64,000 nucleotides of DNA from Bos javanicus (GCF_032452875.1 NC_083868.1:98080537-98144536); one strand, 5' to 3'. Positions 36,620 to 49,219 are shown, counted from the stretch's first letter. The notes: generated by a model from the letters alone, not told the origin. Translations and numbers: made by a program.

Positions 36620-39150
36620 TTGACAATTCGCCCTTTGGTCTAACAATGCCAGACTTGACTTGTTGCTGTTTACTAATTAAATCCACTTGGTAATTAGAAA
36701 GAACTTATGCGTCTCCCCCATCCCTGTCTTCCTCCCCGACTGAACTTCTTAAACCAGCACTGAGTGTGTGGTAAATGGTGCGTTTTAATAAATGTTTTGT
36801 AAAAGGCCAATTATTCAGTCAATATTGAATCGTGTGATAGGAAATACGGCTGCTTAGCTACAGGGAAGATGTCTACGTACTATTGGCATCTGTTTGCTAG
36901 GTAATGTTCTTAAACGGCCTGGCCTTCCTCCAAACTTTGATTATTCATAAATCTGTTGAGTGTGGTAAATTGCACTATTAGCGTTTAATCTTTTATTGAA
37001 GCAAACTCAGGAGACTGAAATCTATTTGCTTTAGCAAGCTTGTTCACTGATAAATGTATGATTTAAAATTTTCCTTTTGTGAATTCCTCAGTGCAAGAAA
37101 AACACAGCTGGGCACAGCACAGATCATATTTATCTTTTCATTAACTGAAGTACAAGAAGATAGTATCGTTGGAGGCTTATAAGAAGGGATTGCTAAAGAA
37201 CAGTCCTCCTCCTGTTTGCACACCCACTTGAGAAAAGCTTTCCAAACAAGTATTTGAGATACTTGTGAGAAAAAGTTAGTTGAATCGTCAAAAGAAGACC
37301 AAGGGAATGTATATAAAGTGGTTGGAATTCAGATAACATTTTCCCCCTGAGTGTTCAGATTGGTTAAATATTAGAGGAAGGGAGATAGTGACACTGTTTG
37401 TCGCCATAAACTTAGACATATATCTTTTTTCACAAGGTTGGTATGAGAGGCATATCAAGGATTTTTCCATCCCAGACGCTTTGGTTTCAATGTGGCAAAG
37501 GGCACTGTAGGTAAAGATTGCTTGGCTCTGCCAGATGAGAACATACAGAATTTGTGTAGACTTAGTAATAGATACAATGTTTTGCTTCTTGTGAATAAAA
37601 TACTAAGCGAATTGGTTGTCATTGTGGGATTTTAAAAATATATATTTACAAATTTTCAGTATATTCCCTCTGCTAGAGGGAAGGTTGCAAAAAATTCTGT
37701 GAGATTTTGAGAATACTGATTTGCAATGGACCATTAGGGGAAATCTTCCAGAATGGAATAAGTGACTTCTGGCTTACATGTGTTAATAATCAATTTTTCA
37801 GTTGGGAGAGTAAGATGAAATCACAGAAGTCTCTCCCACTTTCCTTTCGTCTCTGGACCACAAGGGATGACATATTTCTGTAGTACCTCCAACCCTGGCA
37901 AAATGGCATGCACAGAGTAGATGACTGATAACTACAGGTTGTATACTCCTGAAGAACTGTTGGGATATGCTACAGATACGTTCTTGTGTCACCTTCCTTT
38001 TGTACCTCAGAAGTACTCAACAAAAAGTAGAGACTGGAGAAATGAAGCTCGTTTCCAGCCAAGGGCAGCCAAGCTCCAACCACCTTGAGCTCAGGTGACC
38101 CCGACCCAGGGCTCTACTCTAAGATGAGCTACTGTTCTACCCTAAGAGTGGAACAGCTTGGGCTGATGTTAATCTCTTCCCTGCTGCTGCCCTTCAAGGC
38201 TTATCAGTCTGTTTCCTAAATGGAGCTAAAAGGAGCCAAATGCAACTCTTTTTTGCCTCAATTTACCTATCTAAGTCAACTTCTCTGAGAGTTAAGCTAA
38301 AACATTTCCTGTTAGTGATGGCATTTATTAAAATATTAGCTTCCCTTAATTAAAACTTGTTTTTCATCTGCTGATTTGTGGATTCTAGGATTGTAACTAT
38401 TTATCCTTCTTATTCTTCTTTTACTTTAAAATTTACCAACCCAATATTAAGGTTTTTCTTTTTCCCTTTTACATGGACATTTAAGGATGATATTGGAAAA
38501 GTAAAGATGGGCAGTTACAAATCATAACTGGTAAAATGAAAGGTGTTTCTTTAATATTATTCAGCTCAACTCAAAATAAAGAGAAGAGAACTGAGGTCAT
38601 GAGATATAAAGAGAGTTTTGCAAAGGTGGTATGGTTCGTGGAAGTGAATGGACTAGAAACCAGGCTTTAAGCCAGTATTTTTCAGCTTCCTTGTTTTTAT
38701 CTGTAATAGTAACAAAAACTCCAAAATAATGGCCTAAAATTTAAAAGAAATGTGAAGGCCAGTCACCAGTATGGCAGTTCTATGATGTCATTAGGAACTC
38801 TGATCCTTCTACCTTCCTTCTTTACTGTTATCAGGTATGCCTGTCATCCACATGTTCTCAAAATGGTTGCAAAGTGCCAGCCATATTGTGCACATTCTAA
38901 GCAAGAAAAAGGTTAAGAACAACAAAGAAAAATGGTACAAGCAAGTAAGTCAGCTCCCATTGAAGGGCATTTCTGGAAGCCCCTACACAGTGATAAGTAC
39001 TTATATCTAATTGATCAGAACCAGTGCAGTTGCAAGGCAAGCTGGGAAATGTCTTTCTTCCTTCCTCTTTCCCTCCTTCCCTTCTTTCTTTCCTGCCTGT
39101 CTCTCTCCCCTACTCTCTTGCATGCCTTAAATAATAGTGGATCTATTATT
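36620..39150. other. Unique DNA, possible conserved non-coding stretch, no gene seen
   Basis: 36650-37170 is free of recognisable repeats and rich in homeodomain-type words (see findings). A CT-rich tract lies at 39055-39122. No supported exon is seen. Confidence 0.5.
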
Positions 39151-39151
39151 A

Positions 39152-39358
39152 GTTGACTCTTTGGAAAAGACCCTGATGCTGGGGAAGATTGAGGGCAAGA
39201 GGAGAGGGGGTGACCAAGGATGAAATGGTTGGATGTATCACTGACTCAATGCACATGAATTTGAGCAAACTGTTGGAGATGGTGAAGGACATAAAAGTCT
39301 GGAGTTGTGCAGTTCATGGGATCACAAAGAGTTGGACACAATTAACAACTGAAGAACA
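39152..39358 (+). mobile_element. BovB LINE 3' tip, sense
   Basis: From gactctttggaaaagaccct through gatgctggggaagattgagg to gagttggacacaattaacaa. About 200 bp. It includes only the very C-terminal codons and tail and is diverged with small gaps. Confidence 0.92.
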
Positions 39359-39364
39359 ATAAGA

Positions 39365-40130
39365 ATTGATATTGGACAAGCAACTTTTTGTCTGTACACC
39401 CCTATGTTTCATATTAAACAATTACTGTAGGGTTTGGAAGCATAATATTTTACAATACTTTTTGTTCAATCTTATTTCTTCTATTTGCCAATATGAAAAG
39501 ACCAAGTATAATATGGAATCAGATATTGCTTTACATGAATGAAACAATGGGAGGATAACTTAGCAATATTGTATCTGAATTGTGTGTTGGCTTTCCTGTT
39601 CAGTGAGATGCTGTTTCCATTGGCTTGAAAGTGAGCCTGGCAAGGAGTATCACACTGACCTCACCGAGGCATGCTTCATAGATAACTAATGAAGACCATT
39701 TAAATATTTAGAAGTAAATAGCAATTAGTTTGCTTACTTCACCCTGCATATTTTATGGGTACATAATTTTCAAATGCCTGAAATTGCAACCCATATTAAA
39801 TAGTTAAGGATTATGACTAACAATGAGAGAATCTCCCAGGCCCTACTGAGAGGAAGTGAACGTACTAACACATAACTTTACTAGTAGATGCATTTTTGGG
39901 CAACACGGAGGAGAATTTATTTGCCAATATCTCGTTGGTCATGAGAATTTTGGTGCTATCTGACTGAATTTGGCCCTAACTAAGGTTAGTTTCCTCTGTT
40001 GAGTTAATTCATTTAATTTACGATGATTATAATGTAAGATAACGGAGAGAGTAACATTGGAAACTTACATATGGAAACTTACATTACCATACGTAAAATA
40101 GATAGCCAGTGGGAATTTGAAGTATGTCTC
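39365..40130. other. Unique AT-rich DNA
   Basis: Only a short direct duplication (ggaaacttacat at about 40058 and 40073) is seen. Confidence 0.55.
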
Positions 40131-40134
40131 AGGG

Positions 40135-40318
40135 AACTCAAACAGGGGCCCTGTATCAACTTAGAGGGGTGGAGTGGGGAGGGAGGTAGGAAGGAGGTTC
40201 AAGAGGTAGGGGACATATGTACTATGGCTGATTCATGTTGATGTTTGACAGAAAACAACAAAATTCTGTAAAGCAATTATCCTTCAATTAAAAAATAAAT
40301 AAATTTATTTTAAAAATG
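40135..40318 (+). mobile_element. L1 3' end, sense
   Basis: ggtggagtggggagggaggt, ctgattcatgttgatgtttg, gcaattatccttcaattaaa and an A-rich tail match the ruminant L1 3' end. Confidence 0.88.
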
Positions 40319-40324
40319 TAGTGT

Positions 40325-41785
40325 GCTTTGAAAGAAAAAAGTAAGATAATCATTTGTAGTAAGGAATTAGCAATGTGAAAACCCTCCTGAATGTCAGACT
40401 GGCAGCTGTGTTCCTTGTAACTATCACACTCTGTGTCTAGTGTTTGTTCTTGGCAGGATGCAGATTACAGACCTCTGAAGACATCAAGGAGGTTTTGAGA
40501 AGCAATAATGCAGGAGAACTCCCACACCCGGAAATCCATTAATGTCACTGTGTCCCCTTAGTGAAGAATGGCTTTACAGCCCAAGGCCACTGACTCCTCA
40601 GCCACTGACTACCCCAGTGCCCTAGCGAAGAGCAAGAACTAGAATCTGATATGTCATCTGCTGTGCATGGAAAGATGGAGTCAATAATGGGGTCGAACAC
40701 ATCCTCCTCCATTAGACCTTTTGTAAAGTATTTGACTTCGTATGCATTCACTTACCACTTTATGCTCCAACTGGAGTTCTCTAACACATCCCTTCACTCC
40801 AATTCTAACCTGAAAAGAACCTAATGGCAAAGCTCATGAACCTGAATCTTCCTATGGTTCTTGCTGTGTCAGATTCCAAACTCACCATTCTGAAAGTTGG
40901 ACCTTTAGAACTACAAGTTCGATACATTAGTATTAGTATCTATAAAACATTAGAGTGTCTCTCAAGTATACTTTGCCATAAAAAGTGTGATAATTGTTCT
41001 ACATTTTTCCTATCAAGCAAGAATACTGTGAATATATTGATTTTCAAATGACAGAGTGTCTTTGGAGCCCATCTCTGTCTGCACACCCTGCACTCCTGGC
41101 CGCCTGTCTGGATTCCATCATGCCAGCTGCCATATCTTATCAGTGCACAGCCCTATGAAGAGGATCCTATATATTAGCCACAACATGACCTATGTGCCCA
41201 GGATCAAGCCTACCAATTACCCAACTGATGGTGCCGTGATTTACATGAACAGCTTGAAGGTGCCATTATTTACCAAATATCATAGCCTAGGATAAGGTTG
41301 ACAAACCTTTCTCCAAACTGAGGTTAACTTATATATCAAGAATACCGGCAACTGAGCTTTCTCTAAGCTTTTTCTATTTTGCTGCTGCTTAAGCAGATCC
41401 TAATTGGTAGAGATCCTGATGAGACTAGCTCCTGACTACTGTAACTGCTCAGAGCAACAGTTAGCCCTGAGCACATTCCCCAGCCAGGCTTCTGGCAGGA
41501 GTCCACGGGTATAATCTCCTTCCCTTGACAGATGCCTGAGCAACAGTCTGTGGAAAGGACCACTGTCCATTGGCAGGATGAGAGTGGGTCTCTATTTAGC
41601 ACATTCAGTTTAAATTCTAGTTCTTTATGTAGAAAGCTTCAAAAACTTGAGCAAAATAAATAAATTAAGTCAATATAGTATGTGGAGATTTGGACATTGT
41701 ACTTGAAGCAGAGATACATCACATAGCGAAAGGGAATGAGATGCTACAGGAGAAATGGCTCCTAATTATCTGTTGTCTTAGATAG
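40325..41785. other. Unique DNA, no gene seen
   Basis: Plus-strand frames at 40824-41051 and 41056-41295 were examined as possible exons or a processed pseudogene. No domain, splice context or poly(A) tail was found. Confidence 0.5.
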
Positions 41786-41788
41786 GTT

Positions 41789-42006
41789 AGGGCTTTCCTG
41801 CTGCCTCTGATGGTAAAGAATCCACCTGCAATGTAGGAGACCTGGGTTCAATCCCTGAGTTGGGAAGATCCCCTGGAGAAGAGAACAGTTACTTACTCCA
41901 GTATTCTTTCCTGGAGAATTCCATGGACAGAGGAGCCTGGCAGGCTACGGTCCATGGGGTCACAGAAAGTCAGACATGACTGAACGACCAACAACACTTT
42001 CACTTT
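41789..42006 (+). mobile_element. Bov-tA SINE, sense
   Basis: From gggctttcctgctgcctctg through ggttcaatccctgagttggg to gactgaacgaccaacaacac and a short tail. A possible target duplication (taggt) is too short to trust. Confidence 0.93.
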
Positions 42007-42009
42007 TAG

Positions 42010-43380
42010 GTAAGTTACTTAACTTCTCTGGCTCTGCTTCCCTATTTGCTTGACAAGGGTTTTGGATTAGCTTGGTTCTAAGACACCTTCCCTTCCAGCA
42101 TTTTGCAGTTCCATTTGGAATAGCTAGTCCAGAAATACAATCATGTTTGTACCTGACACTTTACTATTCTAAAATTTTTTGGTTTAAAAAAATATATTAT
42201 ATCTTTATTTCCATAAAGTACTCAAGGCAACTTGCAACAGAAATACAGGTATACACAAAAAACCTCCCAAAGACTGCTATCGTAAGATAAATACTGAGGA
42301 GTACAAGAAGAAGGGGGAGACAGCATATTTAATAACCAGTCTGAAAAGAGCTAAAATAAAGTACTTATTCTATCTTTGAGCTTCCCAGCAACCAAGGCAA
42401 AAAAAAAGTAATAGCACCAATTTATGGAAGAGAAAACTCTACTTAGATTTCAGGTTTTAATTCTAAGGCTATCAATCCTGGACTTAGAAGCCCTGATATC
42501 TGAATCTATCCTGCATGGAAGTGATCATATTCCTTTCAGTCTGTTAATTAATACCATAATTTATCTTCCTATCTCTACAATTTAATTATTGTCTTGGGAC
42601 AGAGTTTTTCTTCACATTGAATAAAAAATATTTTTGTTTGTTATCTTTCATCAATATAGTATGAAAGTTAACATATGAAAAAGAAGCAAAAATAATTTTA
42701 TTTAATAACAAAGCTGTCATTAAGAGTATAGGATTTATACTCCTATTCCCCTGTTTCACTAATTCCTTTATGCTAAATCAGGGAAAGGGACATTATTAGG
42801 CAAACAAAAAGTCTGCTTTTAGCTATTATAAGCAATTTTTACTGATCCTTGATAGTCTGACTTTCATTTACTTTAAGAAAGCAAACGTAATTTTTTAATA
42901 TTTCAGTGGTGAAATTAATTGAAATCTAGAATTAATTTTCTTCTTTCAGCCTTCCTATTCATGAGTAAAAGAATATTTAAAAGACACTGTGTGTGTGTAT
43001 GTGTTTGTATGTGTGTGTGTGTAAAGAGTTCTGTATATGATCTAAAGAGATTTACACAAGGAGCTTTTGCTCATGTCTCAGTGACAGAACTTAAATACCT
43101 TTTATCTTGAAGAAAAAGTAACAAATAGCTAATGTATACTCAGCTCATTGTTTAAGGGTGATTTATGAGCTTTCCTGTTTCGGATCGAGAGAAAAGATAG
43201 GAGAAAGTATTCAGGAAAGAGGCAGCTGAACTGGAGAAAGGAGAGCCTGTCTCAGTTCTGCTCCAGCCCCCGCAGGGTTGGTAGAAGCGCCGTGCATCTT
43301 TAACATCACTCCTTGTTTCCTGTGGAGGAGATGTGCCTTTTGGGGGCAAAACCAAAACAGGTTCATTCTTTCTGTCACTG
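42010..43380. other. Unique AT-rich DNA with a (TG)n tract
   Basis: An impure (TG)n lies at 42989-43022. No gene is recognised. Two overlapping minus-strand frames near 43152-43414 are not supported by any domain. Confidence 0.55.
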
Positions 43381-43384
43381 TATT

Positions 43385-43700
43385 AGTCACAGTCTCTGAT
43401 GTCAGTTGCGGCAACAGGCAAATCTCCCCATCTCATGGGTTGGCCTAACAATAGTAGGTCTCTTGCTCAATCAGTATTCAGTGTTGGTCGGCAGAGGTTT
43501 CTCCAGAAATGATTTTGAGGACTCAGGTTTCTTTGTGATACTGCCATTGCAACATGAGGCTTCTGAATTCACCCTGGGAGGGGAAGAGAGCCATGACTCT
43601 AAAGTGCCTAGATAAAGTGACTCATCACTTTAGTTTTATATCCCAATTGTCATGCTCAATCACATGTCTCTAGTTCAGTGCTCGAGAAGCTGGGGAAAAG
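43385..43700 (+). repeat. Old mammalian interspersed repeat, family not assigned
   Basis: The order 'aggtctcttgctcaatcagt', 'aggactcaggtttctttgtg', 'caacatgaggcttctgaatt', 'ccctgggaggggaagagagc' and 'tcaatcacatgtctctagtt' resembles a dispersed mammalian element I have seen in this arrangement but cannot name. Confidence 0.45.
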
Positions 43701-43797
43701 AGGGGATTAAATAAGGAATTGATATGACATGGGAATTGGTGACATAATTTCCTTGATACACGAGAAACATATTGTGTAATCTAAATTGGTTTTCATG

Positions 43798-43900
43798 ATG
43801 AGTCAGAGAAGGCTTCCTGGAGGAAGCACTTGAGCTGGGCTTTTTCATTTGAGTAGGTGTTTAGTTAAGAAGGGCACTTTGGGCACAAAGGTCTGTTCTC
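43798..43900 (+). repeat. Old mammalian repeat fragment, L2-like
   Basis: 'gtcagagaaggcttcctggaggaagcacttgagctgggct' matches the same kind of ancient repeat as 8935-9330 but covers its earlier part. Confidence 0.45.
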
Positions 43901-43904
43901 CTGT

Positions 43905-45720
43905 TGTGGTAGTCAAAGACCAAAATATGTGCCCATATGCTGTGAAAAAAAGGCATATTGTTATCACTAAACTGCCTTTGGTCAGCAGCAGTATTTGGCC
44001 AGGAATGGTGAAGACTTATTTTTAAAATTTGGGAAGTTGCTATTAGAAGCTCCTACAGAGCAGCGCGCCTTTCTTCTGATCTGTCCATCGACTTGTCCCA
44101 AGCACTGGATCAAGGTCTGGCCCAATCTAGACATTCCGTAAATGTTTCATAAAGAAATAACAGAGCTTGCAAAGGACTCAGCCCTGTGTATCAATTTCCT
44201 TTTTTCCTGCAAAACACCAGGGGTCATTGATTCTATTAAGATTGTCTCTTGTCAGTTAAAGATGGGAGTGTGGAGCCTGTATTTTAAAAAGGAGTGTGGA
44301 TTGTGTCCTGTGCTGCTTTTCTGTGTGGATAAAGTCGGGGAAGTAGACACTGTGCATGAAGCCATTAGTACTATGGACATGGATCATACATCCTCTTTTT
44401 TAAGTTTCTTAATCTGTAACATACATTTTGGAAGAAGATGACTATGGCTGATCTACACAGAACTTTGAATGTCTCACATCAGTAATTTGACATGCTGCAC
44501 AGTTAGTCAATGAGCTCCATGCATGTAAAATATGATATTGAATAAGAGCCAAAGAAATATAACTTAGATCTTTTGGTAAAAAAAAAAAAATGTCCTCTAG
44601 AATAGCAGTTTGTCTCTTATAACAATGTACAATTACATTAAGTTAATGTTTACTTAGGATACATTAAGTTAATGTTTAGACTATTTGTAAAGAAACAGCT
44701 TGAGAAGAAAATCTATTATGCAACTAGGATTCCAAAGAGAATGAACAAATTAATTAGGGAAAAGTAGTCTATGATCTATTTTCAATATTTCTTGTATCTG
44801 GGAAATCATTAGAACCAACCTCTAATCTATATGCTGAATTCCAACACACAATGTGTCATCATTTTATTAATGACTTGTTGAACATCTGTCCTAAGTATGA
44901 CTAAATAGTTAAAGATATTCAGTGGCAAAATTCAATAACAAGTGACAACCAAACCTGTTTCTCCTGCCTACAAGGAAATTTAAGAATAAACGTGTATCCT
45001 GTTTTGCGGCTTTCAGAAGCTCTTATATTGACCAACAAACAGAAAAATCTGATTTTGTTCCAACATATATTATCATCCTTGACACGTGTAAAAACTGAAA
45101 AGGGGGAGAAAACAAAGCTCAGTGTATAGCTGTTTTAGCAGACTTTGATCATGTTGGAATATGGGCAGTGAATAAAGACTGATAAACTCCTCGTGTTCTT
45201 TGCAGTGAAGTCTACTTTAGCGTGAAGCCAAAAAATGAGGGGTAGGCTTACTTTTCGCAGATTTAACCAAGAACAATGACACCATTTGCAACCATAGTAC
45301 AGAGCCAAAAACAAACAAACAAAAAAATCATTCCCAGCATGCCAATATATACTCCCTAGAGAATAACTGGAAAATGAGAAACGCCTGTCAGAGATTAAGT
45401 TCTATTTCTAAGGGAAGCACAGAGCAGACTGATGTCTTTTTAATGAAAATAAACATATCACAACAGATGAGTTTTATTTGTTAGCTCCAGTGTGAGGGTT
45501 TTAGAACTCTGGTCACTGGGTATATGCTTTTTTAAAGGCAAATTTCAGAATGTGATGGGTAAGTCTAACCAATTTTGGAAGCAATGTAAATGAAACATTT
45601 AGTGGACCAAAGGTCAGGGAATTCATGTTATTGAAAAAGGAATGCAAACCTTTTAATACTAACTGATAAAAAATTAGAGATTAATGACCTTTTCTTCCAT
45701 TTTATATCTGCTTTCATCAT
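43905..45720. other. Unique AT-rich DNA with a short duplication
   Basis: acattaagttaatgttta is duplicated at 44635-44652 and 44661-44678 (26-bp period). A 99-codon frame at 44142-44441 shows no domain. No gene is supported. Confidence 0.55.
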
Positions 45721-45724
45721 AATA

Positions 45725-46215
45725 GGTAACATTTAAATAGTTACTTTCTGTCAGTCACTATTCTAAGCACTTTATAAGCCTTAATGCTTTAAATACTCCT
45801 AAGAACCCATTTTGGAGAAGGCAATGGCAACCCACTCCAATACTCTTGCCTGGAAAATCCCATGGGCAGAGGAGCCTGGTAGGCTACAGTCCATGGGGTT
45901 TCGAAGAGTCAGACATGACTGAGCGACTTCACTTTCACTTTTCACTTTCATGCCTTGGAGAAGGAAATGGCAACCCACTCCAGTGTTCTTGCCTGGAGAA
46001 TCCCAGGGATGGGGGAGCCTGGTGGGCTGCCATCTCTGGCGTCTCACAGAGTTGGACACGACTGAAGCAACTTAGCAGCAGCAGCAGCAAGAACCCATTT
46101 TACAGGGGAGGACATTGGGGCACACAAAGAGATTAAATAACTTGACCAAGGTCACATAACTAGTGAGCTGTGAAGTAGAGATTTGAATCCACATAATCAG
46201 GCTTCCTAGACTGGG
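45725..46215 (-). repeat. MIR SINE, antisense, split by BOV-A2
   Basis: The left piece at 45725-45813 (cactattctaagcactttat...) and right piece at 46089-46215 (cccattttacaggggaggac ... aaggtcacataactagtgag ... gatttgaatcc) read as one antisense MIR once the intervening SINE is set aside. Confidence 0.85.
45801..46101 (+). mobile_element. BOV-A2 dimeric SINE, 13-bp target duplication, inside a MIR
   Basis: Full dimer with an (AGC)n tail. The duplicated target aagaacccatttt at 45801-45813 and 46089-46101 is itself MIR sequence. Confidence 0.97.
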
Positions 46216-46229
46216 CACTTAGCCCAATA

Positions 46230-46625
46230 TATTCCTCTGCTTTTAGTGAATATATTCTTTGTTGAATGCTATTGGTTACTATTCCCTGGATTCACGTAGG
46301 CCTTACACTGAAAAATAGAAGCCATTTTGAGGGAAGAATGAAAAAGCATGATCACAACAGAACCAAAAAATAAAATAAAGTAATCATAGCATTAAACGAT
46401 ATTCTCAGGACTGATCTTTAAGCCAGTCATATTGGATAACATAAGATTTCAGTCACTATGTTAAGACTTGAGAAACAGAGATTGAAACATGAAGATTTGA
46501 GAAGCCATACAATTAGGATAGCCCAAATTATTTCTCCAAGAGAAAGTAGCCAGCAGTTAAGAAAACAAAAAGACAAAAAATGTGTAGGACACGTCCCTGT
46601 TGTCTTAGCTTCTGTCTTGGTTCCC
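46230..46625. other. Unique AT-rich DNA
   Basis: Nothing is recognised here. Part of a minus-strand frame (46427-46888) starts in the next SINE and runs into this DNA by chance. Confidence 0.6.
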
Positions 46626-46861
46626 TGACCACATAGCGCATACATGCTCAGTTGCGTCCGACTCTGGCGACCCCATGGACTGTCGCCTGCCAGCCTCCTC
46701 TGTCCATGGGATTCTCTGGGCAGGAATATTGGAGTGGGTTGCCATTCCTTCCTCCAGGGAATCTTCCTGACCCGGGGAGCAAATCTGTGTTTCCTGCGGC
46801 TCCTGCATTGGCAGGAGGATTCTTTACCCATCGAGCCACTTGGGAAGCCTTGACCACATAG
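46626..46861 (-). mobile_element. Bov-tA SINE, antisense, 11-bp target duplication
   Basis: In reverse it is a complete Bov-tA, with its head ending at gccacttgggaagcc. Flanks tgaccacatag at 46626-46636 and 46851-46861 match. SINE-derived frames on both strands overlap it. Confidence 0.96.
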
Positions 46862-46864
46862 TGC

Positions 46865-47205
46865 TACCTGGAAAATGGAACAACTCATTAGGACAGACCT
46901 GGATAGAGTAAGTGTCGGTCACAGTAGCTCAGTATTTCAACTGGAAGAATTTTATGCATTAATGATAAAGTAGAGAGTGTCTGAGATTTGGGATTCCAAA
47001 TCCCAGATACTTGTTTTTAGTGTTCAATGTATGTATAGTTTCAGTCTTATCTGTAAAACAGAAATGCTAAAGTGGTCACTTTATTGGTTTTCTTAAAAAG
47101 GTATTTAGTACATTATAAAGGCACTTTAACTGAATACAGAATATAGTTGTTATTATAAATGTTAAATACCTCCATGTAACTTGATATGTTTTAGAATTCT
47201 TTAGG
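46865..47205. other. Unique AT-rich DNA
   Basis: No gene or repeat is recognised. Confidence 0.6.
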
Positions 47206-47208
47206 GCA

Positions 47209-47578
47209 GTTCAGTTCAGTTCAATCTCTCAGTCGTATCTGACTCTTTGTGACCTCACGGACTGCAGCACACCAGGCTTCCCTGACCATTACCAAGTCCT
47301 GGACCTTGATCAAGCTCGTGTCCATCGAGTTGGTGATGCCATCCAACCATCTCATCCTCTGTCGTCCCCTTCTTCTCCTGCCTTCAGTTTTTTTTTTTAG
47401 GGTTTTTTTTTTTTTCAGGGTTTTTTCCAATGAATCAGCTCTTCGCATCAGGTGGCCAAAGCATTGGAGCTTCAGCATCAGTCCTTCCAATGAATATTAA
47501 GGGTTGATTTCCTTTGGGATAGACTGGTTTGATCTCCTTTCTGTCCAAGGGATTCTTAAAAGTCTTCTCCATAGAACA
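47209..47578 (-). mobile_element. BovB LINE 3' end, antisense, with T-rich expansion
   Basis: Starts cagttcagttcaatctctca and passes through gatgccatccaaccatctca to gtccaagggattcttaaaag. Two T runs at about 47389-47398 and 47403-47415 replace the normal 'cccccaatccc..agcatcagagtc' part. On the minus strand the frame keeps GRRRRGRQRMRWLDG and LKLQCFGHLMRRADSLEKTL, with a lysine-rich insertion from the T runs. Confidence 0.94.
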
Positions 47579-47989
47579 CCACTTTAGGGAGAGGTGCTTA
47601 AGTTCTTTCTGTAAAATTCAGATTTTTTGGCTTTGAATGACATAGCCATATTGCTCACTTCCCATTCACAGAAAATTGGTACAGGTGTACTCAGAGTTGC
47701 TAGACAGAATCCCCAAAGAAAGCATCATCTAAAAGGCGAGCTAGTATAACCTAACTAAAACAACAAAAGGAGAAACAACCTCTCCCCACCCTCCCTGCCC
47801 CACCACAAGCAATAACTGCAACAACAAACTCAGAAGCACAAATATCAGAGAAAGGCGCAAGAAGGATGTGGTGAAGGGGTTGGAGCAGGAGAGGTTAACA
47901 CTTAGTTTAATATGGCAATTAACTCAGCAGAATTCAGGAGAACAGTATGGAGATACCAATGGATATATCTTTTTCAAAAAGTGAGCAGT

Positions 47990-48075
47990 TGGAAATAACC
48001 TATGACTTAAGCAAGTTGCCTTACTTCCCTGGGCTTCAATTTCAAAACTGTGAGAAAAAGGTGATTGTGAATAGA
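47990..48075 (+). repeat. MIR fragment, sense
   Basis: 'ctatgacttaagcaagttgccttacttccctgggcttcaatttc' corresponds to the MIR segment 'gtgtgaccttgggcaagttacttaacctctctgggcctcagtttc'. Confidence 0.65.
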
Positions 48076-48951
48076 TAAATTGTAAGTCCCTTCTGCCCAC
48101 TACAGTCTGGTTTTTAAGATCATTCTATTGATTCTACCTCAGTGTATTTGTCATGAGTCTCTGAAATCTGCTTTTTCTTTGAATGCATTCATTGCCTCTG
48201 CTTGCACATGGTCATTGCCTTCTTGTGAAATAAGATATCAGGATAGGCATGTGTCAGAATACAGTATCTATGTTCCATCTCTAAAGAAAGTAGAAGCAAT
48301 TATCCACATAATTCAGGCAGCTCTTCAAACAGATTGCTGGTCTTATGAGGTTAAAATATTATGAGACAGAAGAAAAACAGAGAAGGGAAAGGAGAATAAA
48401 CATAATTATTCAAGGTCTTTCTTTAGAGAAGTAATCATTTTCTCCCTCCTTGGCAGAGTTGCCATAGTCCCCAAATAGGAAGGATTAGTGTCTAAAAATT
48501 GCACAAAAAATTGGCCTACCCAAAGTTTGGGGATTTTCTTCAATGAGGCCTTGAATAAAACCCTGAAGATTAAATAGCTGACTAGCCTCAGTCTAATACT
48601 GAATAGAATAAACTATTACACCAACATAAATATAGAGTGGTAACAGGAGATTGATCAACTTTGGTAGAAAATTTCAGCTTTGATGCCAGAAATTCAAAAT
48701 TATCCTGGCAGAGGAGAAGGATACACTTAATGTCTTCTGGAAGAAACATGCAAATTACCTCATTCTTAAACATCCCCTGGAGACCATTATTATTATTATT
48801 TTTTATCTCATTCCCAAGTATTACTCACAAAGTGGTGGAAAGGGATGACCAATTTCTTAAAATGCTTTTGACAGTGTTTGGTGATTATAATGTATATTGT
48901 AGCCTTAGCTGAAGGCCAGGTACATTTACACCAGGCTATTTATAATTCTCT

Positions 48952-49045
48952 GACTTTCCTCTTTTCTTCATTTCCCTCCTCCTTTCCTTCCTTCCTCCCT
49001 TCCTCCTTTTTTCTTCCTTCCCTCCCCTCTTTCTTTCCCTCTCTC
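48952..49045. repeat. Polypyrimidine (CT-rich) tract
   Basis: About 94 bases made almost only of C and T (cttcc and cctcc units). It is a polypurine strand in reverse and can adopt triplex-type structures. Confidence 0.93.
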
Positions 49046-49219
49046 ATCATGGATATCATCTTAATTCATCTTTTAAAAACCAACTCTAACATCTCATGAG
49101 TCACTCGTCTTACATCCATTATCTCTGTGCTGGCCGTCTCCCTGGAAGGTTGCCATGAAGCTGTCTCTGCCCAGTTCCAGCTCTTGCTGCCCTAGGACTT
49201 AATTTCAGGAGAGTCAGCA

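Noticed and set aside
38437..38449. ccaacccaatat as a mariner MITE end
   Set aside because: Single short end without a matching arm; likely chance or an unrecoverable scrap.
40824..41295. Plus-strand frames as a processed pseudogene or exons
   Set aside because: No known protein recognised, no poly(A) tail or target duplication, no convincing splice sites.
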